The notes under the pieces are model-generated. The model was not told the DNA's origin and did no database searches. It was given only the letters and a program-made list of their open reading frames with translations. 64,000 nucleotides of DNA from Apoderus coryli (lineage: Eukaryota > Arthropoda > Insecta > Coleoptera > Attelabidae): the NCBI GenBank assembly GCA_911728435.2, contig OU452202.1, forward strand, positions 15,727,135 to 15,791,134, given 5' to 3'. Positions 1 to 12,700 of this stretch are shown here, piece after piece. Each line of letters starts with the position of its first letter. Within the stretch, counting starts at the first letter, position 1. A program made the position numbers and the translations under genes.

Positions 1-791
1 AGAGGAAATACAAATTAGTGTAAATACAACAAAAACAATACAACAATAATAGTTGTTACTATAAAGAAAGTAGGTAAATCACGAAGTTCGGTGTTGCGTA
101 TAAAGATTCAAAGAGCTTCTATACACGTTCTAAACATATTCGAAAGGCCTGGTTCTTAGAATACTTTTCCTATTGATTGCTATTAAAATAGTATTGAATC
201 TATAGTGCAGTATTAATTCGCCCAATTTAGAAAGAATAACCAAATTACTTCTTGTACCTTAGAATACTTCAATTTTAATTTATATTTATGGAATTTTGTT
301 GAGAGTCAAAAAATCAGGTAATACCGTATAATGCGCTTGTATAATTATATGACGAGACTAATTTATTGCACATCAAATCAATGACCCTAATAATTATTAG
401 CATGCTGCTGGTTGGTACTAATTTAAACTTGTATAAATTATACGTTTATGTTCTGTACAGGTGATAGAATAAATAACTTATTATAGAAACAGAACAGATT
501 TATTTTAATGAGTTATATAATGTTCATTCACTTCGTAATCAAAATGCATAATATGCAAAAGTTTTAGTTTGAATTTGTATTAATGAATGGTACATGTAAT
601 CTTTAGAGATGGGGTTTGCATACAAAAAAAGAAAAGTTTTTCCCATGACGTGTTAGTTAGTTGTGTAGTTTTTAATCATCACCGATGCTTTTCAGAGGCA
701 ATGCAGATGAATTTCCTTTGAATTCATGGGCGGAGAGGCATTGGGAAACAATTAATAGATATAGAAAAAATCCTACTAAATATTAACTTAC
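1..791. other. AT-rich left edge, no gene seen
   Basis: No convincing exon, RNA gene or element was found here. The ATPase gene to the right ends its last visible exon at 792 with a splice donor. The next exon, which should begin with a TDM-P-like motif and lead into helix 7, was sought on the minus strand in this stretch and not found. The intron therefore probably continues past the window edge. Confidence 0.5.
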
Positions 792-3700
792 CAACATCAA
801 TCACTAGAATAGCCATAACACTCAACGCTTTCGGTATATTTAACACAATGAGGAAGATAAATGGTACAATTTCTGGTATATTTGCTGTCAACTCATATGC
901 AATACTTTTCTTTAAATTGTCAAAAATCAATCGACCCTCCTCGATACCAATAACGATCGATGCAAAATTATCGTCCAATAAAATCATATCGGCAGCTTCT
1001 TTGGACACATCAGTACCTGTAATGCCCATCGCAATTCCAATATCTGCTTTTTTTAATGCCGGTGAATCATTCACACCATCTCCTTTCAAATAAAAATACT
1101 AAAATTAGGAATTTTATTTAGATTTTGATAACATAATGTTATATACTACTTTAAGTACATATTTTACATAGCCCTATCCATCTTCTCGTCTAAAAATGTG
1201 TGTTTAAACCATTTTATTTTTATTTTTTAAGAGCGTATATTTGCAAATTATTAAAATAAAGCTGTAATTTAACATTTTTGTTTTTAAATAGAAACTAAAA
1301 TTAATTAAAATCAATGAAAATAATTTCGTGGCAAAGCGGCCTAAAATGTTGGTTTTACCTACACAAGGAATTTTGTTTAATTTAGCAGGGCCCCAGTCTA
1401 ATTCAATAGAACCAGACCGAGGCATGGGTCGACAGATACTGACGAATTCGTTTCGCTCTTGTTATGAGCTCGTCAGAGTACCATAGTCGTTGCCCATCTA
1501 CAAATATCGGCCTGCATTTAAGCACAGGATACACAACAGTAGACACATGTAAACACGTATCATCTACATGTACATAGTAATGCATATCCTATACCAAAGG
1601 CCGAACAAACTCAATGTATAGGTAAAAAGTATAAATATAAATAGAAATACATATAAATAAAAATAGTATGAACACAAAACGCTAGCAGGAGACCATTTTA
1701 TCCTTCTGCCAGCATTTTTTTAATAATTTTTTATTAAAAAACTATTAGGGTTAAGCTCATGTATAAGAATCTAAGCAGTTTTACAGGATGACCCATTTAA
1801 CATTTTCCCATAAAAATACAATTTAGAAAATGTGACCACCCTGAAATATTACAAATCACATGTCAATAAAATCCAGTAAAACGGAGAAAATTCAAATGGA
1901 TCTGTAACGAAAAATTGGTTGGTTTTTTGTTTTTGTAGTAACCACAAACCCGTAAATTTATGTCAAAATTAACCCTTATTTACAAATATTTCAAAAACTA
2001 CTGGACGTACGCATGTCAACCCTCATGTCATTTTTTTTTTTGTCTTTTAGAGCGGCATTTATTTATGTTAAAATATACAGGATGTCGCATTAAGAAAGAG
2101 CAAGTTTGGCTGCTGGGCGTTTGTGATCTACCCTGTATATTTGAAAACAATTTTGGATTGTACATCTCGTCAGTGCCTAAAAGTTTTGTACTGGATTTTT
2201 TTGTGTATCTCTTATATATCTTGAAATATCTTCTGCCCACACACCAATGGGCCACGCTGTATATTTACATTTGCTCAACTTTCTTCGATAATTTTTTACT
2301 AAATATAGTAACCAATCAAATTACTTAATTTTAAGTAATGTGTCAAATTTCATCCAATCACCTCTGGATTACAGCGATAATACCCTACATGTGGTGTTTT
2401 CTGTTTGGTGTTTTTTTATTACAAATTAATTAAACGTCAAACTGACAACTGGTTTAAAAATGTCGCGAAGATTTCGTATTGCATCTAACGATGCAATTAA
2501 TGATATTATATCTAATAATATACCAAAAAATACAATCAAATCAAAAAAATATGTATGGAAAATATTTCTCGAGTTTTGTGCGACCAGAGAATACGAACTC
2601 AATGCTGAAACAAGTTTGCATAATTTGGCTAATATATTGAAAGATTATGCAATAAATATGAGAAAAGCTGACGGAATACTACGATTAGGCTACTCCAGGA
2701 AAAATACTTCAATGACTTCAAAATTGTATTCGACCCGTTTACCAGTATGATATTCAAAAATGCGCGAGATGCAAGAAATGCAAAACGTAAAAGATTACAG
2801 CGCAGGATCCAAACAAACGAAAATGCAGTTCATCAATTTTGAGTTCAAGTGATTTGGCTAGAATCATTGGATTATGGGATGAATGTACACCAGAAGGTTT
2901 ACAAATTTTATTTACCATATTGTAGCTGTTGAGTTAGCTTGGCGAGGTGGTAAACCAGCTGATTGCCTTATAGATTATTTTACGATTGTGAAAAATAATG
3001 ATGGAATGCCAACCAACAGAATTGAATACAATCCAATATTCAGTAAAACATGCCAAGGAGGATCGAAAAGTTGTTAAAATAGTAAGTGGCTTTTTCCAAA
3101 TATTGCAAACGAAAGTGCATGCCCTGTTCGGTTATTCCATAAATTATTGTCCAAAAGGGGGAAAAATATTACTTCCAGTCGCCTATTCTTGAGACCAAAT
3201 CGTTTCTGGAAATCCGAAAGTGACACATGGTTTGACAATATACCGGTAGGCAAGAACACAATTAATATGTGAACCAAATCATCCGCGCAAGCTATTGCTT
3301 TGGACACTAAGTGTAACAAGATATCCAATCATTCGAACAGATCAACTGCAGTTAGCCATTTGGCAAATAAAGGAATTTCTGAACAGCAATTAATAAAAAT
3401 AACAGGACATAGCAGCTCTAATTCAATTGAACCGTACTTGAATATTAACCAAGAACGCCATGGTGAAATAATCAACACCATGCGAAGAACAGTGGAAATT
3501 ACCAATCCGTCAACTTCAGCAAACTCTTCTTCCAATTTAATATTTACCAATTGTACTTTTCACAACTGTAGTTTTAAATAAAAATGAATAATATTTGTTT
3601 GATTAAAACTAATACATTTTGTATTGAAAATTATTAAACGTCAGATTGACAATCAAATTTTTGATATCTACAAAGTAAAAAATTATCTTATCGAATACTC

Positions 3701-6700
3701 CTCGGGCCTTGATAAATACTCAAACTTTTGTCATAGAAAATGCTTCAAGCAAGTTGCTCAACGATAATAGCCCTCGGTCAAGCAACACGCTTTCGGCATT
3801 CTCTATGACAAAATTATCTCGGTAATATCATCAAGACCGTAGGGGTATTACTACTGATAATAATGGAAATGTTTTGTAACCAATGTCACTGATGATGATA
3901 CTTATTAGCCTCGACACATGTCTGGCTAAATTTCAATACTTTGAATACATGTACGAATATTTTGTTTCATTTAAAATATATTTCTGCTACCACAAAGGGG
4001 CTTTTCCAAGGAAAAAGAGAGAAAAAAGCAACAAATCAAAGTAGGCATAGGATGAAATTCTGTGCAGTTTTTCATTCTGAATAATTTTTCTTAATAACAT
4101 TTTGTCGTAAGTTAAACCGGAAGGACACTTTAGAGTGTAAAATATTAGTATTTTCTAAATTTCCAAATCATACTTGATTTTTTAAAACTAAAATTATGTC
4201 TCAAATTAGTTTCAAACCAAGCAGGTTGGTTGGACCCCAGAAGATCAAATTTAAACTCAAAAAATCTTTCTCTTTTATAAAAGTCGTTTCACCTATCCGG
4301 CGACACACTGTATTTCAAGAAATTCATGGGTAATATTCAAGTATATATTTTCTAAAATTAACGTTATATCTCTACAGTATTGCAAAAAATCAAACAAGTT
4401 TATTAGAAATTCCATGTATTAATAAAAATACAGAAGATTAATTGAAACTAGTATTCCCCTATACCTTCATAATATAGATAGATCAAATAATATGAATTAA
4501 TAAATATCCAAGATCGGATAAGTGTCTAAGTCGTATAATATATAATATTATATTATAATATGTCTTTATAAGTGATAGAAGTATCATGATCAAGTATGAA
4601 TAAATTAGAAAAAAGGTGGATCAGATATCATTCATGTAGCAGTGGATGGTGGCAAAGATTAATGTTTATTAATCTTTGATGGTAGTCACTACATACACAA
4701 GGGTATATTTTGAAAAATATACCTGTTGCTGCTACAACATACTCCAATCTTTGCAACGCCTCCACGATCTTCAATTTTTGTTGTGGACTCGTTCTAGCAA
4801 ACACAATTTCCTCATACTGCGTTAATGTATCTTCCAAAGTTATTTCATCCATGGAATTTAAGTCCGTGCCCGTTATAATAGCTGCTGTAAGTGGTTTTTC
4901 CCTAATGCTAGTTCTCACCGACAACAAAGAGAACTCTCTTTTGATTGTTTCATCAAAAATTGATGTGGCGTTTGTCGAAATGATGCCCACTTTTCTTGCT
5001 ATCGCCGATGCAGTGATCGGATGATCACCGGTCACCATTATTACACGTATACCTAACAAATAAATAAAAAAGTGTTAATAGCAAACCAAAAAGCTATGTG
5101 ATACCAAAGATTAATGTACACAATGTGTACAGGGTGGCCCAAATTAGGCGTTTTCCTATGGGAATTGAACTTAACCGAAGTATGCAGCTGTCAAATCTGT
5201 TGAAATGTTTGACACGTCAAATTTATTTTGGTAAAAATGTGGTTTCAAATATTGTGCGAGTTCGGTATTCATCTGCAATAAAATAAGTTGTAATAATTTA
5301 AAAATGTATCAAAATTATGACATTTTAAAATGCTTTATAGAGTGTAATTAAAATATAGAAGCTGCGAAGAATCTTTATTTATTTATATCCACAGAGAGTG
5401 CAGCCCTCGAATACGAGGTTTCAAAGCTTAAGAAGTAACCTTATTAATTTTGGTGCGTTTCGGAAACCACGGACCACTGTCAATAATATCGATAATTGGC
5501 AAGAACTTATGGGGAAATTACAGTTTTGGGTGCAGTTGCAAATAACCCATGCTCGTCCACCCGAATGTTAGAGGGCGAAACAGGTGGCCCAAGAGCATCG
5601 GAGCGCAGATAATTTAAACAAACAAATTTAGGCCATACCGAATGCGATTCATTTATCATTTACTTCCGGCAGATTTAAATAGAACTCCAATTTTGCGAAT
5701 GGTATGCGCAGAAGTGTGCGCAAAATGCCAACTTTGATATGAGGTGGATTTGGACAGATGAAGCAAACATCAGTAGCGCGGGAATATTTAATAGGTTCAA
5801 CTGTAAATGGGGCCAACCCAATCCGCATTCAACAGTGACGGCCAGGAACCCAGGACGATTTGGTTTTAATGTATGGGTGGGTATGTTTGACGACAGATTC
5901 ATTGGCCCCTATGTTTTTGTTGGTATGCCAAATTCAGTTAGATACAGTCAGATTTTGAGATCACAAGTTGAACCATTCTTAGATGAACTACCTTTAGATT
6001 AACAGAGAAATGGTATTTATTTTCAACAAGACGGCGCCCTCCCCATAATTCAAGGGTAATAACTAATTACTTAAATGAACATTTTGGTGATAAGTGGATA
6101 AGAAATCAAGGACCTATAGCTTGGCCAGCCAGGTTGATTTCTATCTTTGGGGACGAATTAAAGACTTTGCAAACAATCAATTACCTCAAGAGAGTTGTTG
6201 GAGGAAGCATTATACAATGCTTTTACTACAGTTACCAATTTGGAGATAAGACCTGCAATAAATGCTGTACAAAAACGTTGCCGCATGTGTATAGATCAGA
6301 ACGGTGGCCAATTTCAGCATATTTATGTGGTAAATGTTTTCTCATATGCAGGTGTTTTTCATGTATTTTTGCGTGTGTTGTTTCTAGTAGGTATCTTGTT
6401 TGTGGTTAATTTGTTGATTATTTCTTTCTCTTTTGTGTATTGTTTTGATTGATCATAGTTATTTCTAGTTTATGTAAATTACATATTGTTGCGACTTGTA
6501 TCATTTGTTGTCAAAAAATTGTTATTTGGGTTAATTGTTTTTACTAAATTTTTGGGGTGCAAAACCAAACTTGGCAACTGCATTAATAGGCAAATATAGT
6601 GTTAGGTTTAAAAAATATATATAACTTGTTATATGTCTTTGAAAAGGAAATTTTAGGGGCTGTAAGAAAATTAATCAAAATTATACAGGGTGTCCCATTA

Positions 6701-9700
6701 GGAAAAAAATATTTTCGTTACAGTAACTTTACGAATGACCCTGTAGTAAAACAGGTTACTATATCTTCTTCTACGTTGAAAAGAACTACTAGAAAGTTCT
6801 TGCAGAAATCAATTATCTCAAATAACAAAAAAGTTATAAGCCATAAAAGAAATCCACCAAAATTGAGAAACGCCAACTAACCGCTTAACCGTTACAGCTA
6901 GCCAAATTTAGGTTGCACGAGTGAGCTTTTCATAGAATTTGACCCTGGAGGACATTGGTTAATTTTTTTCTATCTTCGATAGGAACATGAGTTCCCATAA
7001 GAAAACGTCTAATTTGGGCCACCATGTTTATTGATTTAGGTATATCGAGACAAGTTAGTCTAGTCTCAAACTTCAATTAATATTTTCCTTGATTATTACC
7101 TCCAACCTCCAGTATTATGTCTATTTAATTTTTTATAAATTTTAATGGTAATCATACATTCCGAAAAAGCTTGGAAGGAAGATTGACAGCAACATAGAAA
7201 ATAAATACCAATAGTATGTTCCTATCATCGAGTCGGTACATACATAATATTTCATTTTACAGTTATACATAATACGTAAGTAGTACCTTATTTGTATAGA
7301 AAGGCTATTAGCATGCACATATAAAGAAGCATAAATATTATACCTACACATCTTATTAGACTAGACGTAATAAGCATAATTGAACAATAGTTAGCAATAT
7401 AAGCTTTACCGATAATTTCTTCAAAGGTATTTTAATTTTTTTCACCTGCAACAGAGATTTATTGGTACCGTTTTCGTACCCATACTTCATGTTTATGTAG
7501 GTAGTTATACCTAGTCATAGTACCTACTTATACCGTTGGATGTATACGAAATATACAGAGACCCCATTTTATCCTAAACGAGCCTTCAAAGTCATAAAGA
7601 CGTTTACAACTTTGATAACGAGTCAAATGGCAAATTTTTTATCATTCTTTTGGTTCTGAGAACCGTATTGACACATTTTATCGTCTACATCAAAAACACG
7701 GCTTCATTCGGTCAGTCTGCATGCCCAACTTTTTACAGACTTCATTGCAGACTTCTGTATAATTCTTAAAAGTTACTATTTGTAAGTTATAGCGATTTGT
7801 CTCACTCGTACACAAGTTTCGAGCCTGTCCTTGTATCCATTTTAACCCACATTTGATTTTTTCCAAATTTGAAAACTGAAGTAAATGATTTTTTTTTTCA
7901 AAAACATATCGTACCTACCTATATTTTTGCATATTTCAAAAGAGCTAATTTTTCTGAGCAACTTTTGTCCCGAAATTAACTTAAAATTATTTAAGGGGAC
8001 ATTCTAAAAGCAAAAATAAGATTTTTTTTTCATATCAACATAAATATATACTAGGTATATCGAAAAATGCTTCGTATTTCAGATTGTTTGTAAATTCCTG
8101 ACGATGGGTTTTTAGTAATATTTCCGAAACGTGTCTCGATATCAAAAAGGACATTTGGCACACTTACGTATCTTTGTAGGAAAGGGAGAAGTTATTCTGG
8201 CAAACCCTTAATACGCAGTATTGTATTATCGTAGCCGTATCTTGAAAACGGCTTCTTCTAGCGTTATGAAACAAGTGAACATTCTTTTATGTACAAAAGT
8301 CTCAAATTTATTATTATTTTTAGAAAAAGTAAAAAAGCGCACAAAAAAAAAGTTGGGACAAAATTTGTCCTAACCCACCCCTGACCTTTTCCTAACCATG
8401 GGATATCATATTTTTTAATAATCCTACAAAGATACGTAAGTGTGCCCAATTTCATTTTGATACCACCGGTTTTCCTCCAGAGATGCATTGAACCACTGTT
8501 GCAACCTTTAACAGGAGCAATGCAGAATTGTTTTAACACCGGAACCCTGCCAGATGGGTGGTCGAATGCAATAGTCATACCAATTTATAAGAAAGGGAAC
8601 AAATACAACGCTGAAAATTATAGACCAATAAGTTTGACTTGTGCCCTGTGCAAATGCATGGAGAAAATTATTACGAAGGCAATGACTCCATTTTTACTGC
8701 AGTCAAACGTTATTCCTAACCAACAACATGGATTTATGCCGGGAAGATCAGTGGAGTTAAATCTGCTGGAATGTCTTAACTTGTGTACCAAACAGAACGA
8801 TGATGGTCAGCCTACTGATGTTGTGTACCTGGACTTTGAGAAGGCATTTGATAAGGTGCCATTCGCTCGTCTGCTATTGAAGCTGGAACATTATGGTATT
8901 CGCGGAGAACTCCTGCGATGGATTGAGAGTTTCCTTAGAGGAAGAAGTTTCCGGGTTAGGGCGAATGGTTCGATGTCCCGTAGCCTGCCGGTCCACAGCG
9001 GGGTGCCTCAGGGTTCGGTGTTGGGCCCGCTGTTGTTCCTGATTTACATATCGGATCTGACGGGAAATATAAATGCAAATCCAAGTTTCTTTGCTGACGA
9101 CTCTAAGCTGTTTTGTGATCCGCTGCAGAGTGCTGAGGTGTTCCAGACCGATCTCGACAGAGTGATGACTTGGTCATCAACTTGGCTGATGAGTTTGAAT
9201 TTAGACAAATATACTGTCCTCCATTTGGGGCCAAATAACCCCGAAATATCCTACACCCTTGGTGGACACGAATTAAGACCAACTCTTCAGCAAAAGGATC
9301 TCGGCGTGATTATTACCAATGATTTAAAATGGGAAATCCATGTCTCAGCGGTAGTGCAGATGGCCAACAAATTGTGGTATTTGATCCAGAAAGCATTTAG
9401 ATCAAGGTCCAATGACATGGTTCTGAAGCTGTACAAGTCGTTTGTCAGGCCTGGCCTGGAATATGCCAATAGTGTATGGTCTCCTTATTTTGTTAAGGAT
9501 ATTGAGGCTTTGGAGAGAGTTCAGAGAAGATTTACCAAGCTTCCACAAGCGCTGTGCCAGCTGCCATATGAAGATCGGCTAAGAGCTTTGAACTTAACAA
9601 CGCTTCAAGAAAGGCGTCGTCGTGGCGACTTGATACAGACGTATAAGGTTCTTAGCGGACATTACACACTAAACTTCATCTTTCATCTTAATAGAAATCC

Positions 9701-12700
9701 GAGCCTACGTGGTAACAGCAAGAAATTGTGCAAAGAAAGATGCGCCAAGCTCGCTCGAAGAACCTTTCTATCAAATAGAGTGGTATATGCGTGGAATGAT
9801 ATGTCGGAGGAGGTTGTATCAGCGCCAACAGTGAATAGTTTTAAGAACAGACTGGACATTACGCTTAAAGATCGGGGCAGCTGCATGATCCACTACTCGT
9901 TATAGTTATATCGTCGTGTTTTTATACACTGAGCCGAGTTTTATCTTATATAAATCGGGCGACAGTCTCATCGGTTTCACCGCTAACTGTCTGAACTAAT
10001 AATAATAATAATATCGAGATGCGTTTCGGAAATATTACTAAAAACCCATCGTGGAATTTACAAATAATCTGAAAAACAAAGCATTTTTCGATATATGTTC
10101 ATATGAAAAAACAATCTTATTTTTGCTTGCAGAATGTCCCCTTAAATTGTTTTAAGTTAATTTCGGGACACCCTGTATATATTCGTTAAAAAATTATAAT
10201 CAAATCTGTACATAAAAATAATATAAAAATTTCGCAACTTGTACACAAGTAGGCTTTGGAAACAAACAGCAATTACATCTGTTGAATGGTTGACAAATAG
10301 TATTCATGTGATAGCTTGTAATATAAGCCAAACATTTGATATTCAATCAAGGGTTATACATGCCTTTTAGTGTAGTCTCACTGAGCTTAAAACACAGCCA
10401 ACACCGCTGAAGGAAATAAGGAGAATATTAGGGTTAGGGCACAGTTAAAATAAGCAACGTGTCGGCACGTCTGATGTACATGGGTATAAAGCAATTCGCC
10501 GCGCTTATAGTATAGTACAGTATCTTATAGTATATATAGATGCGGGACCAGAAACGAGCTGGGAATGCGACGAGTCGATGCCGTTTTCAGCGTTAAGTGG
10601 ACCTTCTTGTATATAGTTAATATTCGATGGTTAGGGTATACATTTATACACAGCCCCCTCTAGACAAGCCATGAACAGATAGATAATAAATAATAGTATC
10701 TACGTTAAGATATAAAATGGGTCTCTTATAAGAAGTTTGGGACGCTGTACTTGATAGCATGTTAAATATAGTAAATGTGAAACAGAGAAGAAGAAAATAA
10801 AACAAACTTTACAACATAACTATATACACAAACAACACTGACTTACCTGCACTTCTGCATTTACTCACTGCCTCAGGTACAGACGGTTTAGGTGGGTCTA
10901 GTAAGGATATCATGCCGACAAATCGTAATCCTACATTACAAATCATATTTTATTCAACTATAATATTAAGTATATAGAAACACTGCATTAGCATCTAGAA
11001 GAGTAATGTAACTCGGCTTGTCAACTTATTTCAAATTTTGGTCTAGGCAAATGGTAATTTATTATCATCAATCAGCATAAGTTTCTGGTTTTAATCGCAA
11101 ACCAGTTGCGTCCAACGACTCCGAACTAGTTTGACTATGGCAACAATTCAAATTAACCAAAGTACTGTTTGATGATGCTGATGATTCTCAACTGTACGCT
11201 CGTATACCGGGTGGTCCATTTATCTTGAGACAGACATATCTTAAAAACGGAACATTTTTCGGAAAAAAAGTTCAAATAAAAATTCTTTGCTATTGTGGGG
11301 GAAAAACAATGGTGGTACCCATTGGCGAGTTTGTCAACCGTTTCAAGGTTATCACAAGGTCAACTCGTTTTTTCTTAATGGAAACATCGAAAAGATAATT
11401 GAACAACAGATGAGAAAGTATGTAGAGAGCAATAATATACTTCCAAATACGCAGTCTGGTTTTCGACCGGGGTACGATTGTGCATCTGCACTCACTGATG
11501 ATGTGATTACTGCAACCAAAGACCTTATTAATACAGGAGACCACATTGTTTACGTTTTCAGGGTTAGCAAACATCGTCCCTTCCTCTATTTATCCTAATA
11601 CAAGCATTGCCAGACTTACAAATGTATTTGGAATATCTTTAAATTTTTGTCACAACATATAAAAAATGAGCAATGTAAATAATTATTTGTAACTAGGATG
11701 TTAATAAAAAATTTTATTACTATACTTAGGTTATAAATTAGTTCATTTTAAGATTAAATTGTACAAAACGGGATAATTATTTTATTTTAGGAATTATTCT
11801 CATAGTAAAATAAAAGCGCACTACGGCAACATTGTTTACAACTTCACGCTTCTTGTACGACAGAAATCGGCGTTATGAATGAAATTATAATTTGCGACGT
11901 TGACGTTGAGAAACCCTCATGTCATTAGCGCTTTTAATCGTTTTTTGAAGTATTTTCCTGTTTTGCGATATTCTTGTGTGTGTTTTTTTAAACTTTAAAT
12001 ATTTATTGAATAACTATGGTTCGTGGTTGTGTAGTTTGTGGAAAAGTGGATAGTTTATTTCCAGATTTAACTTTTCACAGGTAAGTGTGGTTATGTTTGG
12101 AAATTTGTTTGTGTTTGGTGTTAGTTTACACAGTGGCGGGGTTTGTTTGATATGATAAATTTGTTACATTTTGAATTTTTATTTCTATTAAATTATTAGT
12201 AACAAAAGCAAACAGATACTTTCTGAAAATAATGTTGGTTCATTTACGCCCAACAATGTAACCGCTTAGTAATTCAAAGCAGCATTAAAGAAGTAAGTGG
12301 TAAATCTACATAGGATATTACCTCCCTAGCTCTGTAGTATAAGGCTTATTATAGCCTTTTTACATTAGGTACTTATATTTTACTTTTTAAATTAGGTTTC
12401 CGCAGGAACCGGAAAAACGAAAACTCTGGTTTTCTTTAGTTGGCATTGCTAAAGGACCACTTTTGCCAAAAAATCCATGGTTATGCTCGGATCATTTTTT
12501 CCCAGAGGATCTGGTAACGAAATCTAAGAGAGCAAGCTTCGTTAGAAAGGGTGCAAATCCTCGACGGTGTGAAGGTGAGAGAATTATTCGCAATCAAATA
12601 GACTTCATACTTATTAAAAAGCGATACAGAAACTGCATAAAGTCTGCAAAAACATAATTAATTTGTATGTTCATAGTAATTATTATGTATTATCATTGTG

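Larger units (their letters stand above)
1083..4722. other. ATPase intron filled with repeats
   Basis: This intron holds a half copy of a fold-back element (1314-1400), a Crypton-like relic (about 2423-3655), a fold-back repeat (3693-3850) and a perfect short palindrome (4653-4678). A short segment with inverted ends reading ATATACAGG and CCTGTATAT lies near 2070-2142. The rest is AT-rich with no recognisable content. Confidence 0.6.
7967..10180. mobile_element. Fold-back/mariner-type element interrupted by a LINE
   Basis: Outer arms of about 170 bp are inverted copies: 7967-8146 starts GTCCCGAAATTAACTTAA, and 10011-10180 ends GTTAATTTCGGGACACCCTG. Both arms share TAATATTTCCGAAACG or its complement. 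An inner inverted pair carrying CACTTACGTATCTTTGTAGG (near 8160) and its complement (near 8424-8445) lies in the left portion. The LINE at 8461-10012 sits inside. Removing it would leave an element of roughly 660 bp. The CAGGGTGTCCC-type terminus is common in insect mariner-like elements. Confidence 0.75.

Noticed and set aside
8264..8578. Antisense frame overlapping the LINE start
   Set aside because: It runs across the fold-back element and the reverse-transcriptase frame on the other strand and has no motif of its own.
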